NCBI RefSeq assembly: GCF_004114935.1
Contig: NZ_CP022221.1
Location: forward strand, 6,717,001 to 6,781,000
DNA from: Bradyrhizobium zhanjiangense
GTDB lineage: Bacteria; Pseudomonadota; Alphaproteobacteria; Rhizobiales; Xanthobacteraceae
Length of the DNA stretch: 64,000 bases
Reading direction: 5' to 3'
This document shows positions 15,949 through 23,289 of this stretch, one piece after another; position 1 is the first letter of the stretch, and every line of letters starts with the position of its first letter. The notes under the pieces were generated by a model. The model saw only the letters and a program-made list of their open reading frames with translations. It was not told the origin of the DNA and ran no database searches. The position numbers were made by a program, and so were the translations under genes.

Positions 15949-16962
15949 ATGATGAGGAAAGTGGTTATCGCAGCGGGCGTGCTCGCAGCATCGACGGTCG
16001 TCGCTTCGGCCGCGACGCTCGACACGGTGAAGAGCCGCGGCACGCTGGTGTGCGGCGTCAGCGCCGGCTTTGCCGGCTTCTCCGCACCGGACTCGCAAGG
16101 CAACTACAAGGGTCTCGACGTCGACTATTGCCGCGCCCTCGCGGCCAGCGTGCTCGGTGATCCCAACAAGGTGCGTTACGTCTCGCTGACCGCGCAGAAC
16201 CGCTTCACCGCGCTGCAATCGGGCGAGATCGACGTGCTCTACCGCAACTCGACCCAGACATACTTGCGCGGCGTGACGCTGGGCCTGCGGCAAGGTCCGA
16301 TCAACTTCTACGACGGCCAGGGTTTTGTCGTGAAGAAAGACCTCGGCGTGAAGGAGCTGAAGGACCTCAAGGGCGCCACCGTCTGCGTGGCTCAAGGCAC
16401 CACGCACGAGGTCACGCTGGGTGATTACGGCCGTGCCAACGGTATCGACTGGAAGCCGCTGGTGTTCGACCGCATCGACACCATGTATCAGACCTTCTTC
16501 GGCGGCCGCTGCGATGCCATGACCCAGGATGCCTCCGCGCTGGCTGGTGCCGTGACGACCGCGGCGCCGAACCCGGCCGACTACGTCGTGCTGTCGCAGA
16601 CCATCAGCAAGGAGCCGCTCGGCCCCTTCACTCGCAACGGCGACGAGATCTGGAGCGACATCATCACCTGGCTGCATTACGGTCTGATCGAGGCCGAAGA
16701 ACTCGGCGTCACGCAAGCCAATGTCGACGAGATGGCGAAGTCGCAGACGCCTGCGATCCAGCGGCTCCTTGGTGCCTCCGGCGACCTCGGCTCGCGGCTT
16801 GGGCTCGACAACAAATGGCTGGTCACGGCGATCAAGGCCACCGGCAATTATGGCGAGATCTATGAGCGCAACGTCGGCAAGGCCAGCACGCTCAAGCTCG
16901 ATCGCGGCCTCAACGGCCTCTGGAGCAAGGGCGGCTTGATGTACGCGCTGCCGTTCAAGTAG
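15949..16962 (+). CDS. aapJ: Amino acid ABC transporter substrate-binding protein, AapJ-like
   Basis: This 337-residue periplasmic binding protein of the AapJ/BztA family has a signal peptide (MMRKVVIAAGVLAASTVVAS, cleavage near ASA-AT). The mature sequence has TLVCGVSAGFAGFSAPDSQG, and QSGEIDVLYRNSTQTYLRGV plus GGRCDAMTQDASALAGA are typical of the family. A GGGGAG ribosome site precedes the ATG. It should serve the divergent AapQ/AapM-like permeases, a split arrangement with the regulator and aminotransferase between. General L-amino-acid systems of this type accept many polar amino acids, so a specific ligand cannot be given. Confidence 0.92.
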   Translation: MMRKVVIAAGVLAASTVVASAATLDTVKSRGTLVCGVSAGFAGFSAPDSQGNYKGLDVDYCRALAASVLGDPNKVRYVSLTAQNRFTALQSGEIDVLYRNSTQTYLRGVTLGLRQGPINFYDGQGFVVKKDLGVKELKDLKGATVCVAQGTTHEVTLGDYGRANGIDWKPLVFDRIDTMYQTFFGGRCDAMTQDASALAGAVTTAAPNPADYVVLSQTISKEPLGPFTRNGDEIWSDIITWLHYGLIEAEELGVTQANVDEMAKSQTPAIQRLLGASGDLGSRLGLDNKWLVTAIKATGNYGEIYERNVGKASTLKLDRGLNGLWSKGGLMYALPFK

Positions 16963-16968
16963 ACGGTG

Positions 16969-17108
16969 CTTCACCTCTCCCCGCCTGCGGGGAGAGGTCG
17001 ACCGCGCAGCGGCCGGGTGAGGGGGAGCTTCCGCGAGTCCAACTCTCACCGTCCCCGCGGAGACTCCCCCCACCCCACCCTCTCCCCGCAAGCGGGGCGA
17101 GGGAGACG
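16969..17108. repeat. Intergenic repeat of the CCTCTCCCC...GCGAGGGAG family (copy 2)
   Basis: It opens with CTTCACCTCTCCCCGCCTGC, has an immediate hairpin CTCTCCCCGC / GCGGGGAGAG, and closes with CCCTCTCCCCGCAAGCGGGG. The element fills the gap between the aapJ-like gene and the racemase gene and ends just before the latter's start region. Confidence 0.75.
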
Positions 17109-17117
17109 AGACATCCC

Positions 17118-17756
17118 ATGCGCATCGCCCTCATCCACGCCCTCAAGCACTCCATCACGCCGATCGAAGCGGCGTTCGCGCAGGCGTGGCCCGAGGCGCG
17201 GCTGATGAACCTGCTCGATGACAGCCTGTCGGCGGATCTGGCGCGCGACGGTGCGCTCACCGACACCATGACCGAGCGCTTCCTGGCGCTCGGCGATTAC
17301 GCCGTCGCGACGGGGGCGGACGGGATCTTGTTCACCTGTTCGGCCTTCGGTCCCTGCATCGATGCGGTCGCGCGGGCGCATGCGCCGATGCCGGTGCTGA
17401 AGCCGAACGAGGCGATGATCGAACGCGCCGTGACCATGGGTAAGCGCATCGGGCTGCTCTCGACCTTCCCGCCGACCCTGGTCTCGATGCCGCCGGAATT
17501 TCCTGCGTCCGTCCAAATCGTGCCGAAACTTGCCGAGGGCGCGCTGGCCGCTCTCGACCGCGGCGACCGCGCCACGCACGACCGGCTGATTGCGGAGGCC
17601 TCGCGCGATTTGCGCGATTGCGATGTTATCGCGTTGGCCCAGTTCAGCATCGCGGCAACGGCGCCGCTGGTTGCGGAAGCCACCGGCTGCCCTGTCGTGA
17701 CGACGCCGGACAGCGCCGTCGAGAAGCTGATGAGCCTGCTGAAGGCGAAGGCTTAA
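17118..17756 (+). CDS. Aspartate/glutamate racemase superfamily protein (one catalytic Cys)
   Basis: This 212-residue protein has the Asp/Glu/hydantoin racemase superfamily fold pattern. The first catalytic cysteine is present in GILFTCSAFGPCIDAVA. At the position where two-cysteine racemases have a GCT motif, this protein reads ALAQFSIAATAPLV. It therefore keeps only one of the two acid/base cysteines and may be an isomerase, decarboxylase or deaminating enzyme rather than a racemase. It is last in the RpiR-aminotransferase-AapJ series, after a repeat. Its stop codon overlaps that of the convergent TetR gene in the tetranucleotide TTAA. Confidence 0.82.
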   Translation: MRIALIHALKHSITPIEAAFAQAWPEARLMNLLDDSLSADLARDGALTDTMTERFLALGDYAVATGADGILFTCSAFGPCIDAVARAHAPMPVLKPNEAMIERAVTMGKRIGLLSTFPPTLVSMPPEFPASVQIVPKLAEGALAALDRGDRATHDRLIAEASRDLRDCDVIALAQFSIAATAPLVAEATGCPVVTTPDSAVEKLMSLLKAKA

Positions 17757-18397
17757 GCGCCCTTCTTTTTTCGCCGAGCATCCTTGATCGCGACTGCGAG
17801 CGCGGCCTTCGTTTCGCTCACGAAATCCTGGACGAGATCCTCGCGCGTGGCATGTGCGGCCTCGCCGGTGAACAGGCCCTGCTCGGCCAGCATCACCACG
17901 CCGTGCAGCGCCGCCCAGATCTTGAGGGCCTGCCGTTCGCGCAAATAGCCGACGGCAGGCACCTCCAGGGCCTCGATCACGAGCGCAAACGTCTCGCGCG
18001 TGGCCTCATGCAGCTCGCTGCCCTTGGCGGCGCAGGACACGATGCGCGAGGCGAACATCAGGCGATAGATGCCGTTGCGGCGCAATCCGAAGTCGAGCAT
18101 TGCCTGCGCCAGCCGCGACAGCTTCGACTGCTCTGACGATTTCGCCATCGCCGCCCGAAAGGTTGCACTGAGCTGCCGGAACGCCTCCGCCGTCACCGCC
18201 GCAAGCAAGGCTTCGCGGTCGGCAAAATGCCGATATGGCGCCGGCTGCGAGACGCCGAGCTGCTTGGCCAGCGCCTTGATGCTGATCGCCTCGGCGCCGC
18301 CGCGTTCCGCTTCGCGCAGCGCGGCCTTGATCAAGGCATCGCGAAGATCGCCATGGTGGTAGGTCTTCTCGGGCTTGCGGGCGAGTTGTGAGCGCAT
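17753..18397 (-). CDS. TetR/AcrR family transcriptional regulator
   Basis: This 214-residue regulator has a TetR helix-turn-helix at the N-terminus (HGDLRDALIKAALREAERGG followed by ISIKALAKQLGVSQPAPYRHFADRE). The TetR-C effector domain of the WHG type follows, with GIYRLMFASRIVSCAAKGSE and LKIWAALHGVVMLAEQGLF. It is divergent from the ferredoxin-P450 genes, so it probably represses them and responds to the P450 substrate or a related hydrophobic compound. Two TATAAGTT-type half or full sites lie in the shared promoter region. Its last bases overlap the racemase stop codon tail to tail. Confidence 0.92.
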   Translation of the reverse strand: MRSQLARKPEKTYHHGDLRDALIKAALREAERGGAEAISIKALAKQLGVSQPAPYRHFADREALLAAVTAEAFRQLSATFRAAMAKSSEQSKLSRLAQAMLDFGLRRNGIYRLMFASRIVSCAAKGSELHEATRETFALVIEALEVPAVGYLRERQALKIWAALHGVVMLAEQGLFTGEAAHATREDLVQDFVSETKAALAVAIKDARRKKKGA

Positions 18398-18409
18398 GTC
18401 GGGGCGAGC

Positions 18410-18469
18410 CTATAAGTTTGCGCTTGACAAGGGAAGCCTACCGCGAATGTAATAGGATATAACTTATAG
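18410..18469 (+). promoter_or_regulatory. Ferredoxin-P450 promoter with candidate TetR operators
   Basis: A TTGACA at 18424-18429 is followed after 18 bases by TGTAAT (18448-18453). A palindrome TATAA-C-TTATA at 18458-18468 would cover the transcription start. A related word, CTATAAGTT at 18410-18418, lies near the divergent TetR start and is the reverse complement of AACTTATAG at 18461-18469. This arrangement fits repression of both genes by the TetR protein. Confidence 0.6.
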
Positions 18470-18529
18470 AACGAGATGAGGAAACGCGCCGCCTTCGGGC
18501 CTCGCGCGCACACGACCGAGGAAGCCGCA

Positions 18530-18739
18530 ATGACAGAGCGACTGAAGGTTCACGTCGATCCCGACAAATGCCAGGGCCACGCCCGCTGCAAGGCGCTCGC
18601 GCCGGAGCTGTTCGAGCTCGACGAATACGGCAACGCCCATGAAGCTGGAGACGGCACCGTCCCGCCGGGACTGGAAGACAAAGCCTGGCTTGCCAAGTCC
18701 AATTGTCCGGAGATCGCAATCGATGTGATCGAAGAGTAG
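18530..18739 (+). CDS. Ferredoxin, [3Fe-4S] type, P450 partner
   Basis: This 69-residue ferredoxin has three cysteines and a histidine in the pattern Cys14-x2-His17-x2-Cys20 ... Cys59-Pro. This is typical of the [3Fe-4S] or related ferredoxins that give electrons to bacterial class I P450s. The core motif reads DPDKCQGHARCKALAPELFE. The ATG at 18530 is chosen over an upstream start at 18476 because it has a GAGGAAG ribosome site and the family begins there. The P450 gene starts 56 bases downstream. A ferredoxin reductase gene is not present in the window. Confidence 0.92.
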   Translation: MTERLKVHVDPDKCQGHARCKALAPELFELDEYGNAHEAGDGTVPPGLEDKAWLAKSNCPEIAIDVIEE

Positions 18740-18795
18740 CGCGCTTTCCGCGTCGTGCGTGCCTTCAGCGAACACGAGCCCCTGGGGATTCCGAG

Positions 18796-20016
18796 ATGTC
18801 CGACGTCAGCCAACCCGCCGCTCATCCGCCCGTGACCGACTGGGTCCATGATTTCGACCACACCGATCCGCAATGGACGGACGACCCCTTCCCGATCTGG
18901 GACGAGCTGCGCGCCACAAGCCCGGTCGTGCATACAGAACGCTTCCTCGGCTGCTATCTGCCGACGACCTATGAAGCCGTGCGCGAGATCGCCAACGACA
19001 CCGAGCATTTCTCCTCCCGCCGCATCATCGTCCGCGACGTGCGCCCGGAGATCGCCAGGAATGCGGCCCCGCCGATCACCTCCGACCCGCCCGTGCACAA
19101 GCCAGCCAAGCAATTGCTGCTGCCGCCGTTCACGCCGGACGCGATGAAGAAGCTCGAGCCGAGGGTTCGCGCCATCTGCAACGAGCTGATCGACGACTTC
19201 ATCGCCGAGAAGAGCGTGGACGCCGCGGCGCGCTACACGAAGCACATTCCGGTGCGCGCGATCGCGCACATGCTCGGCATTCCCGAGAGCGACAGCGATC
19301 TTTTCGTCAACTGGATCCACATGATCCTGGAGCTCGGCATCAAGGACGAGACCAAGCTGCTCCAGGGCGTGCAGGAGATGAGCGCCTATTTCAGCGGTCA
19401 TATCGAGGCACGCAAGACGAAGCCGACCGACGACCTGATCTCCTACCTGATGAACGCCAGGGACAAGGACGGCAATCCGCTCGAGGACTCCCACGTGCTG
19501 GGCTCGCTGCGCCTGCTCTTGATCGCCGGCATCGACACCACCTGGAGCGCGATCGGTTCCTCGCTCTGGCATCTTGCGAAAATGCCCGCCGATCGCGAGC
19601 GGCTGATCGCTGAGCCCGGGTTGATTCCAACCGCAGTGGAAGAGCTGCTGCGCGCCTATTCCCCGGTGACGATGGCGCGCGAGGTGGTCAAGGACACGAC
19701 TATTTCGGGCTGCCCGGTGAAGTCGGGCAACATGGTGCTGCTATCCTTCCCCGCCGCGAACCGCGATCCCAAGATGTTTCCGGACGCTGACAAAGTCGTG
19801 ATCGACCGTCGCGAGAACCGTCACGCCGCTTTCGGCCTCGGCATCCATCGCTGCGTCGGTTCCAACCTTGCGCGCATGGAAATGCAGGTTGCGCTGGAGG
19901 AATGGCTGAAGCGGATTCCGGATTTCGCCCTCGACCCGGCAGGCACCGTAACCTGGTCGCAAGGCACGGTGAGAGGTCCCCGCCAGTTGCCATTTCTGCT
20001 TGGAAAGGCGATGTAG
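18796..20016 (+). CDS. Cytochrome P450 (class I, soluble)
   Basis: This 406-residue soluble monooxygenase has the usual bacterial P450 marks. The I-helix oxygen-binding motif is AGIDTTWSAIGSS, the ExxR motif is in AVEELLRAYSPV, and the heme-binding loop is FGLGIHRCVGSNLARME with Cys353 as iron ligand. No membrane anchor is seen. The ATG at 18796 follows GGGGA and is preferred to an upstream start at 18703 that overlaps the ferredoxin gene. Electrons would come from the adjacent ferredoxin. Substrate is unknown; the TetR regulator and downstream MHS transporter hint at a small organic acid or terpenoid-like compound. Confidence 0.95.
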   Translation: MSDVSQPAAHPPVTDWVHDFDHTDPQWTDDPFPIWDELRATSPVVHTERFLGCYLPTTYEAVREIANDTEHFSSRRIIVRDVRPEIARNAAPPITSDPPVHKPAKQLLLPPFTPDAMKKLEPRVRAICNELIDDFIAEKSVDAAARYTKHIPVRAIAHMLGIPESDSDLFVNWIHMILELGIKDETKLLQGVQEMSAYFSGHIEARKTKPTDDLISYLMNARDKDGNPLEDSHVLGSLRLLLIAGIDTTWSAIGSSLWHLAKMPADRERLIAEPGLIPTAVEELLRAYSPVTMAREVVKDTTISGCPVKSGNMVLLSFPAANRDPKMFPDADKVVIDRRENRHAAFGLGIHRCVGSNLARMEMQVALEEWLKRIPDFALDPAGTVTWSQGTVRGPRQLPFLLGKAM

Positions 20017-20049
20017 GCCTCTCCAAACAACGATACGGAGAGGCCGGAC

Positions 20050-21372
20050 GTGACAGAGCAAGCAACGAACCCGGCCTCTGCGTATTTTGACCTCGCCGAC
20101 GCCGAGCGGCGGATCAAGGCGATCTTCATCGGCTCGATCGGCAATCTCGTCGAGTGGTACGATTTCTACGCCTATACGGCGTTTGCGCTCTACTTCGCTC
20201 CCGCGTTCTTCCCTGGTAACGACCCCGTCGTCCAGCAATTGAACGTCGCCGTCGTATTCGCGGCGACCTTCCTGATGCGGCCCCTGGGCGGCTGGTTCTT
20301 CGGCTATATCGCCGACCATTTCGGCCGCCGCATCTCGCTGACGCTGTCCGTCGTGTTCATGTGCTTCGGCTCGCTGATCATCGCGCTGACGCCGACCTAT
20401 GCCACGATCGGCTTTGCGGCACCGGTGATCCTGGCACTCGCCCGCGTGATCGAGGGCTTGAGCCTCGGCGGCGAATATGGCGCCAGTGCCACTTACCTCA
20501 GCGAAGTCGCCGATCCCAAGCACCGCGGCTTCTATTCCAGCTTTCAGTACGTGACGCTGATCGGCGGCCAACTCACCGCAATCATCGTGCTGCTGCTCCT
20601 GCAAAAAGTCTTCCTCACGCCGGCGGAGCTGAAGGACTGGGGTTGGCGTATCCCCTTCGCAATCGGCGCGGCGCTTGCGATCTTCGCCGCGGTGATGCGG
20701 CGTGGCCTGCACGAGACCGAGGCGTTCGAGGAGGCCAAGAAGGTGGTGAAGCCGACCGGATCGATCACCAACCTGCTGCGTTATCCACGCGAGCTCTTGC
20801 TGGTGGTCGGCCTCACCGCCGGCGGCACCGCGGCGTTCTATACGTTCACCACCTACATGCAGACCTTCGTCAAGCTCTCGGTCGGTCTGACCGAGGACCA
20901 GACCACTTTCGTGATCTTCGGCACGTTGATCTTCGCGACCATCCTCCAGCCGATCTACGGCGCGATCTCCGACAGGATCGGACGCAAGCCGCTGCTGATC
21001 TTCTTCGGTATCGCTGGCACGCTCGCGACCGTGCCGCTGCTGATGACGCTGAAGGAGACCAAGTCGCCCTTCGTGGCGTTCATCCTGATCTGTGCCGCCT
21101 GGCTGTTCGTCGCCGGCTACACCTCGATCAATGCGGTGGTGAAGGCCGAGCTGTTCCCGACTAATGTCCGTGCGCTCGGCGTCGGTCTGCCCTATGCCAT
21201 TACGGTCTCGATCTTCGGCGGCACGGCGCCGGCGATCGCGCTCTATTTCAAGAGCATCGGGCACGAGGAGTGGTTCTATTTCTATCTTGCCAGCATCATC
21301 TGCCTGTCGCTGATCATCTATGCTACCATGCGCGACACCAAGCACGCCTCCGCAATGCATCGGCACGAGTAG
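20050..21372 (+). CDS. MFS transporter, metabolite:H+ symporter family (KgtP/ShiA-like)
   Basis: This 440-residue inner-membrane protein has about 12 hydrophobic segments and the MHS-family marks. The N-terminus reads GSIGNLVEWYDFYAYTAFAL, loop 2-3 is GYIADHFGRRISLTLSV, and helix 4 holds RVIEGLSLGGEYGASATYLS. A repeat of the loop motif occurs as GAISDRIGRKPLLIFF. Such proteins import dicarboxylates, shikimate, proline or aromatic acids with protons. Translation starts with GTG at 20050 after GGAGAGG. It lies between the P450 and a sulfite-oxidase-like gene in a co-directional run, so it may import the P450 substrate. Confidence 0.92.
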   Translation: MTEQATNPASAYFDLADAERRIKAIFIGSIGNLVEWYDFYAYTAFALYFAPAFFPGNDPVVQQLNVAVVFAATFLMRPLGGWFFGYIADHFGRRISLTLSVVFMCFGSLIIALTPTYATIGFAAPVILALARVIEGLSLGGEYGASATYLSEVADPKHRGFYSSFQYVTLIGGQLTAIIVLLLLQKVFLTPAELKDWGWRIPFAIGAALAIFAAVMRRGLHETEAFEEAKKVVKPTGSITNLLRYPRELLLVVGLTAGGTAAFYTFTTYMQTFVKLSVGLTEDQTTFVIFGTLIFATILQPIYGAISDRIGRKPLLIFFGIAGTLATVPLLMTLKETKSPFVAFILICAAWLFVAGYTSINAVVKAELFPTNVRALGVGLPYAITVSIFGGTAPAIALYFKSIGHEEWFYFYLASIICLSLIIYATMRDTKHASAMHRHE

Positions 21373-21375
21373 GCC

Positions 21376-22038
21376 ATGGCTGACGACAACGAGCCGCCCG
21401 ATAGCAAGCTGACGCGCACCAAGGAGAAATGGGCGCGCGAGGGCCGCTTCCTCACGGGCAAGATCACGCGGCCGGAGGACCAAAGGCTGCCGCCCGGCCA
21501 GCACCTCACCAAGGATTGGCCGGTGCTCGATCTCGGCGTCGTGCCGCCTGTGTCGCGCGAGCGCTGGCGGCTCGACGTCTATGGCGCGGTCGATGCCCCC
21601 GTGTTCTGGACCTTTGCCGAATTCACCGCGCAGAAACAGGCCCGCTTCACCTCCGATATCCACTGCGTGACGACTTGGTCGCGCTACGATAATGAGTGGG
21701 AAGGGCTCGCAACGCGCGAGCTGCTCGTGGCCTGCCAGCCGCGCGAGGATGCTCGCTTCGTCGTGCTGCATTCCTATGATGGCTATACCACCAATCTCGC
21801 GCTGGAAGACTTCGCCGCCGAGGACGCTTTGCTCGCCCACAGCTGGTCGGGCCAGCCGCTGTTGGCCGAGCATGGCGGCCCGGTGCGGCTGGTCGTGCCG
21901 CATCTGTATTTTTGGAAGAGTGCCAAATGGCTCCAGGCCATCGAATTCCTGACTGAGGACGCGCCGGGCTTCTGGGAAGTCCGCGGCTATCACAACCGCG
22001 GCGATCCCTGGGCCGAGCAGCGCTATTCAGGCGATTAG
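21376..22038 (+). CDS. Sulfite oxidase-like molybdopterin oxidoreductase (cytoplasmic YuiH type)
   Basis: This 220-residue protein has the oxidoreductase molybdopterin-binding domain of the sulfite oxidase family. The likely molybdenum-ligand cysteine is in FTSDIHCVTTWSRYDNEWEG. Other family blocks are GGPVRLVVPHLYFWKSAKW and the C-terminal GYHNRGDPWAEQRYSGD. No signal peptide, heme domain or dimerisation domain is seen, so it is a short stand-alone form that probably works in the cytoplasm. It starts three bases after the MHS transporter stop, so the two are translationally close. Physiological substrate is unknown. Confidence 0.88.
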   Translation: MADDNEPPDSKLTRTKEKWAREGRFLTGKITRPEDQRLPPGQHLTKDWPVLDLGVVPPVSRERWRLDVYGAVDAPVFWTFAEFTAQKQARFTSDIHCVTTWSRYDNEWEGLATRELLVACQPREDARFVVLHSYDGYTTNLALEDFAAEDALLAHSWSGQPLLAEHGGPVRLVVPHLYFWKSAKWLQAIEFLTEDAPGFWEVRGYHNRGDPWAEQRYSGD

Positions 22039-22064
22039 GTTCAACAAAGGACGGGGGAAGTCCA

Positions 22065-23288
22065 ATGCCGACGGAACGCTTTCAATTCACGGGTGAAGGC
22101 GGCCATCAGCTTTCGGCCGCGCTCGAACTGCCGGACGGTGAGCCCGCGGCTTTCGCGCTGTTCGCGCATTGCTTCACCTGCGGTAAGGATACGCTGGCCG
22201 CCAAGCGTATCTCGGTCGCGCTCGCGGCCAAGGGCATTGCAGTGCTGCGGTTCGACTTCACCGGGCTCGGCTCCAGCGAGGGCGATTTCGCCAATTCCAC
22301 CTTTTCCTCCAATGTGACCGATCTCGTGCGTGCCGCCGATCATCTGCGCGCAACGCGCAAGGCGCCGTCCGTCCTGATCGGCCATAGCCTCGGCGGTGCC
22401 GCGATCCTCGCGGCAGCAGGACAGATCCCTGAAGCCAAGGCGGTTGCGACCATCGCGGCGCCGTCCGATCCCGTCCACGTCACCGGGCTATTCAAAGAGC
22501 ACATCAATAACATCCGCGCGCAGGGCGAAGTGGAAGTCTCGCTGGCGGGCCGCCCGTTTCGGATCAGACGTGAATTCCTCGACGACATCATCGAGCATGA
22601 ATTGATGAAGGACGTCACCGGCCTGCACAAGGCGCTTCTGGTGATGCACTCCCCGGTCGACGACATCGTCGGCATCGACAATGCGACCAAGATCTTCGTG
22701 TCGGCGAAGCACTCCAAGAGCTTCGTCTCGCTCGACCACGCCGACCATCTGCTGACGGCGCCTGCTGACGCTCTCTATGCGGCCGATGTGATCGCGGCCT
22801 GGGCCAGCCGCTACATCGACACCGCAAAGCCCGCGAAGGCGATGGATCTCCCCGAGACGCCGCGCCAGGTCGTGGTGCAGGAGACCCGCAAGAGCAAGTT
22901 CAACCAGATCATCTCGGTCGGTCCGCACCGTCTGGTGGCGGACGAGCCTGTGGCTGCTGGCGGCGAGGACGCTGATCCCGGGCCCTATGATTTCCTGCTC
23001 GCAGGCCTCGGCGCCTGCACCTCCATGACCATGCGCCTCTATGCCGACCGCAAATCGTTGCCGCTCGACCGCGTCACCGTCACGCTGAAGCATTCCAAGA
23101 TCTACGCCAAGGACTGTGCGGAGTGCGAGACGCGCGAGGGCATGCTCGATCAGATCGAGCGCGACATTGCGATGGAGGGCGCGCTCGATGCCGAGCAGCG
23201 CAAGAAATTGATGGAGATTGCCGACAAGTGCCCGGTGCACCGGACCCTGACCTCCGAGATCCGCATCGTGACGAAAGCCGTGAAGTAA
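22065..23288 (+). CDS. Alpha/beta hydrolase - OsmC fusion protein
   Basis: This 407-residue protein fuses two domains. Residues about 1-250 are an alpha/beta hydrolase with the nucleophile elbow VLIGHSLGGAAILAA, acidic residue in MHSPVDDIVGIDN and His in SLDHADHLL. Residues about 270-407 are an OsmC/Ohr-type domain with the two redox cysteines in GLGACTSMTMRLYADRK and ADKCPVHRTL. OsmC proteins reduce organic or fatty-acid hydroperoxides in the cytoplasm. The hydrolase may supply or process an ester substrate. It is last in the run that begins with the ferredoxin and ends one base before the convergent YeeE-type gene. Confidence 0.93.
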   Translation: MPTERFQFTGEGGHQLSAALELPDGEPAAFALFAHCFTCGKDTLAAKRISVALAAKGIAVLRFDFTGLGSSEGDFANSTFSSNVTDLVRAADHLRATRKAPSVLIGHSLGGAAILAAAGQIPEAKAVATIAAPSDPVHVTGLFKEHINNIRAQGEVEVSLAGRPFRIRREFLDDIIEHELMKDVTGLHKALLVMHSPVDDIVGIDNATKIFVSAKHSKSFVSLDHADHLLTAPADALYAADVIAAWASRYIDTAKPAKAMDLPETPRQVVVQETRKSKFNQIISVGPHRLVADEPVAAGGEDADPGPYDFLLAGLGACTSMTMRLYADRKSLPLDRVTVTLKHSKIYAKDCAECETREGMLDQIERDIAMEGALDAEQRKKLMEIADKCPVHRTLTSEIRIVTKAVK

Positions 23289-23289
23289 T

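Noticed and set aside
14287..17091. A 934-codon open frame antisense to the RpiR, aminotransferase and AapJ-like genes
   Set aside because: It has no recognisable domain and low-complexity Arg/Ala/Asp/His composition, and the opposite strand encodes three well-conserved proteins. It is a GC-driven shadow frame.
19741..21993. A 750-codon frame antisense to P450, MHS transporter and sulfite-oxidase-like genes
   Set aside because: The antisense product is repetitive in Glu, Arg and Asp with no family match, and the sense genes are intact.
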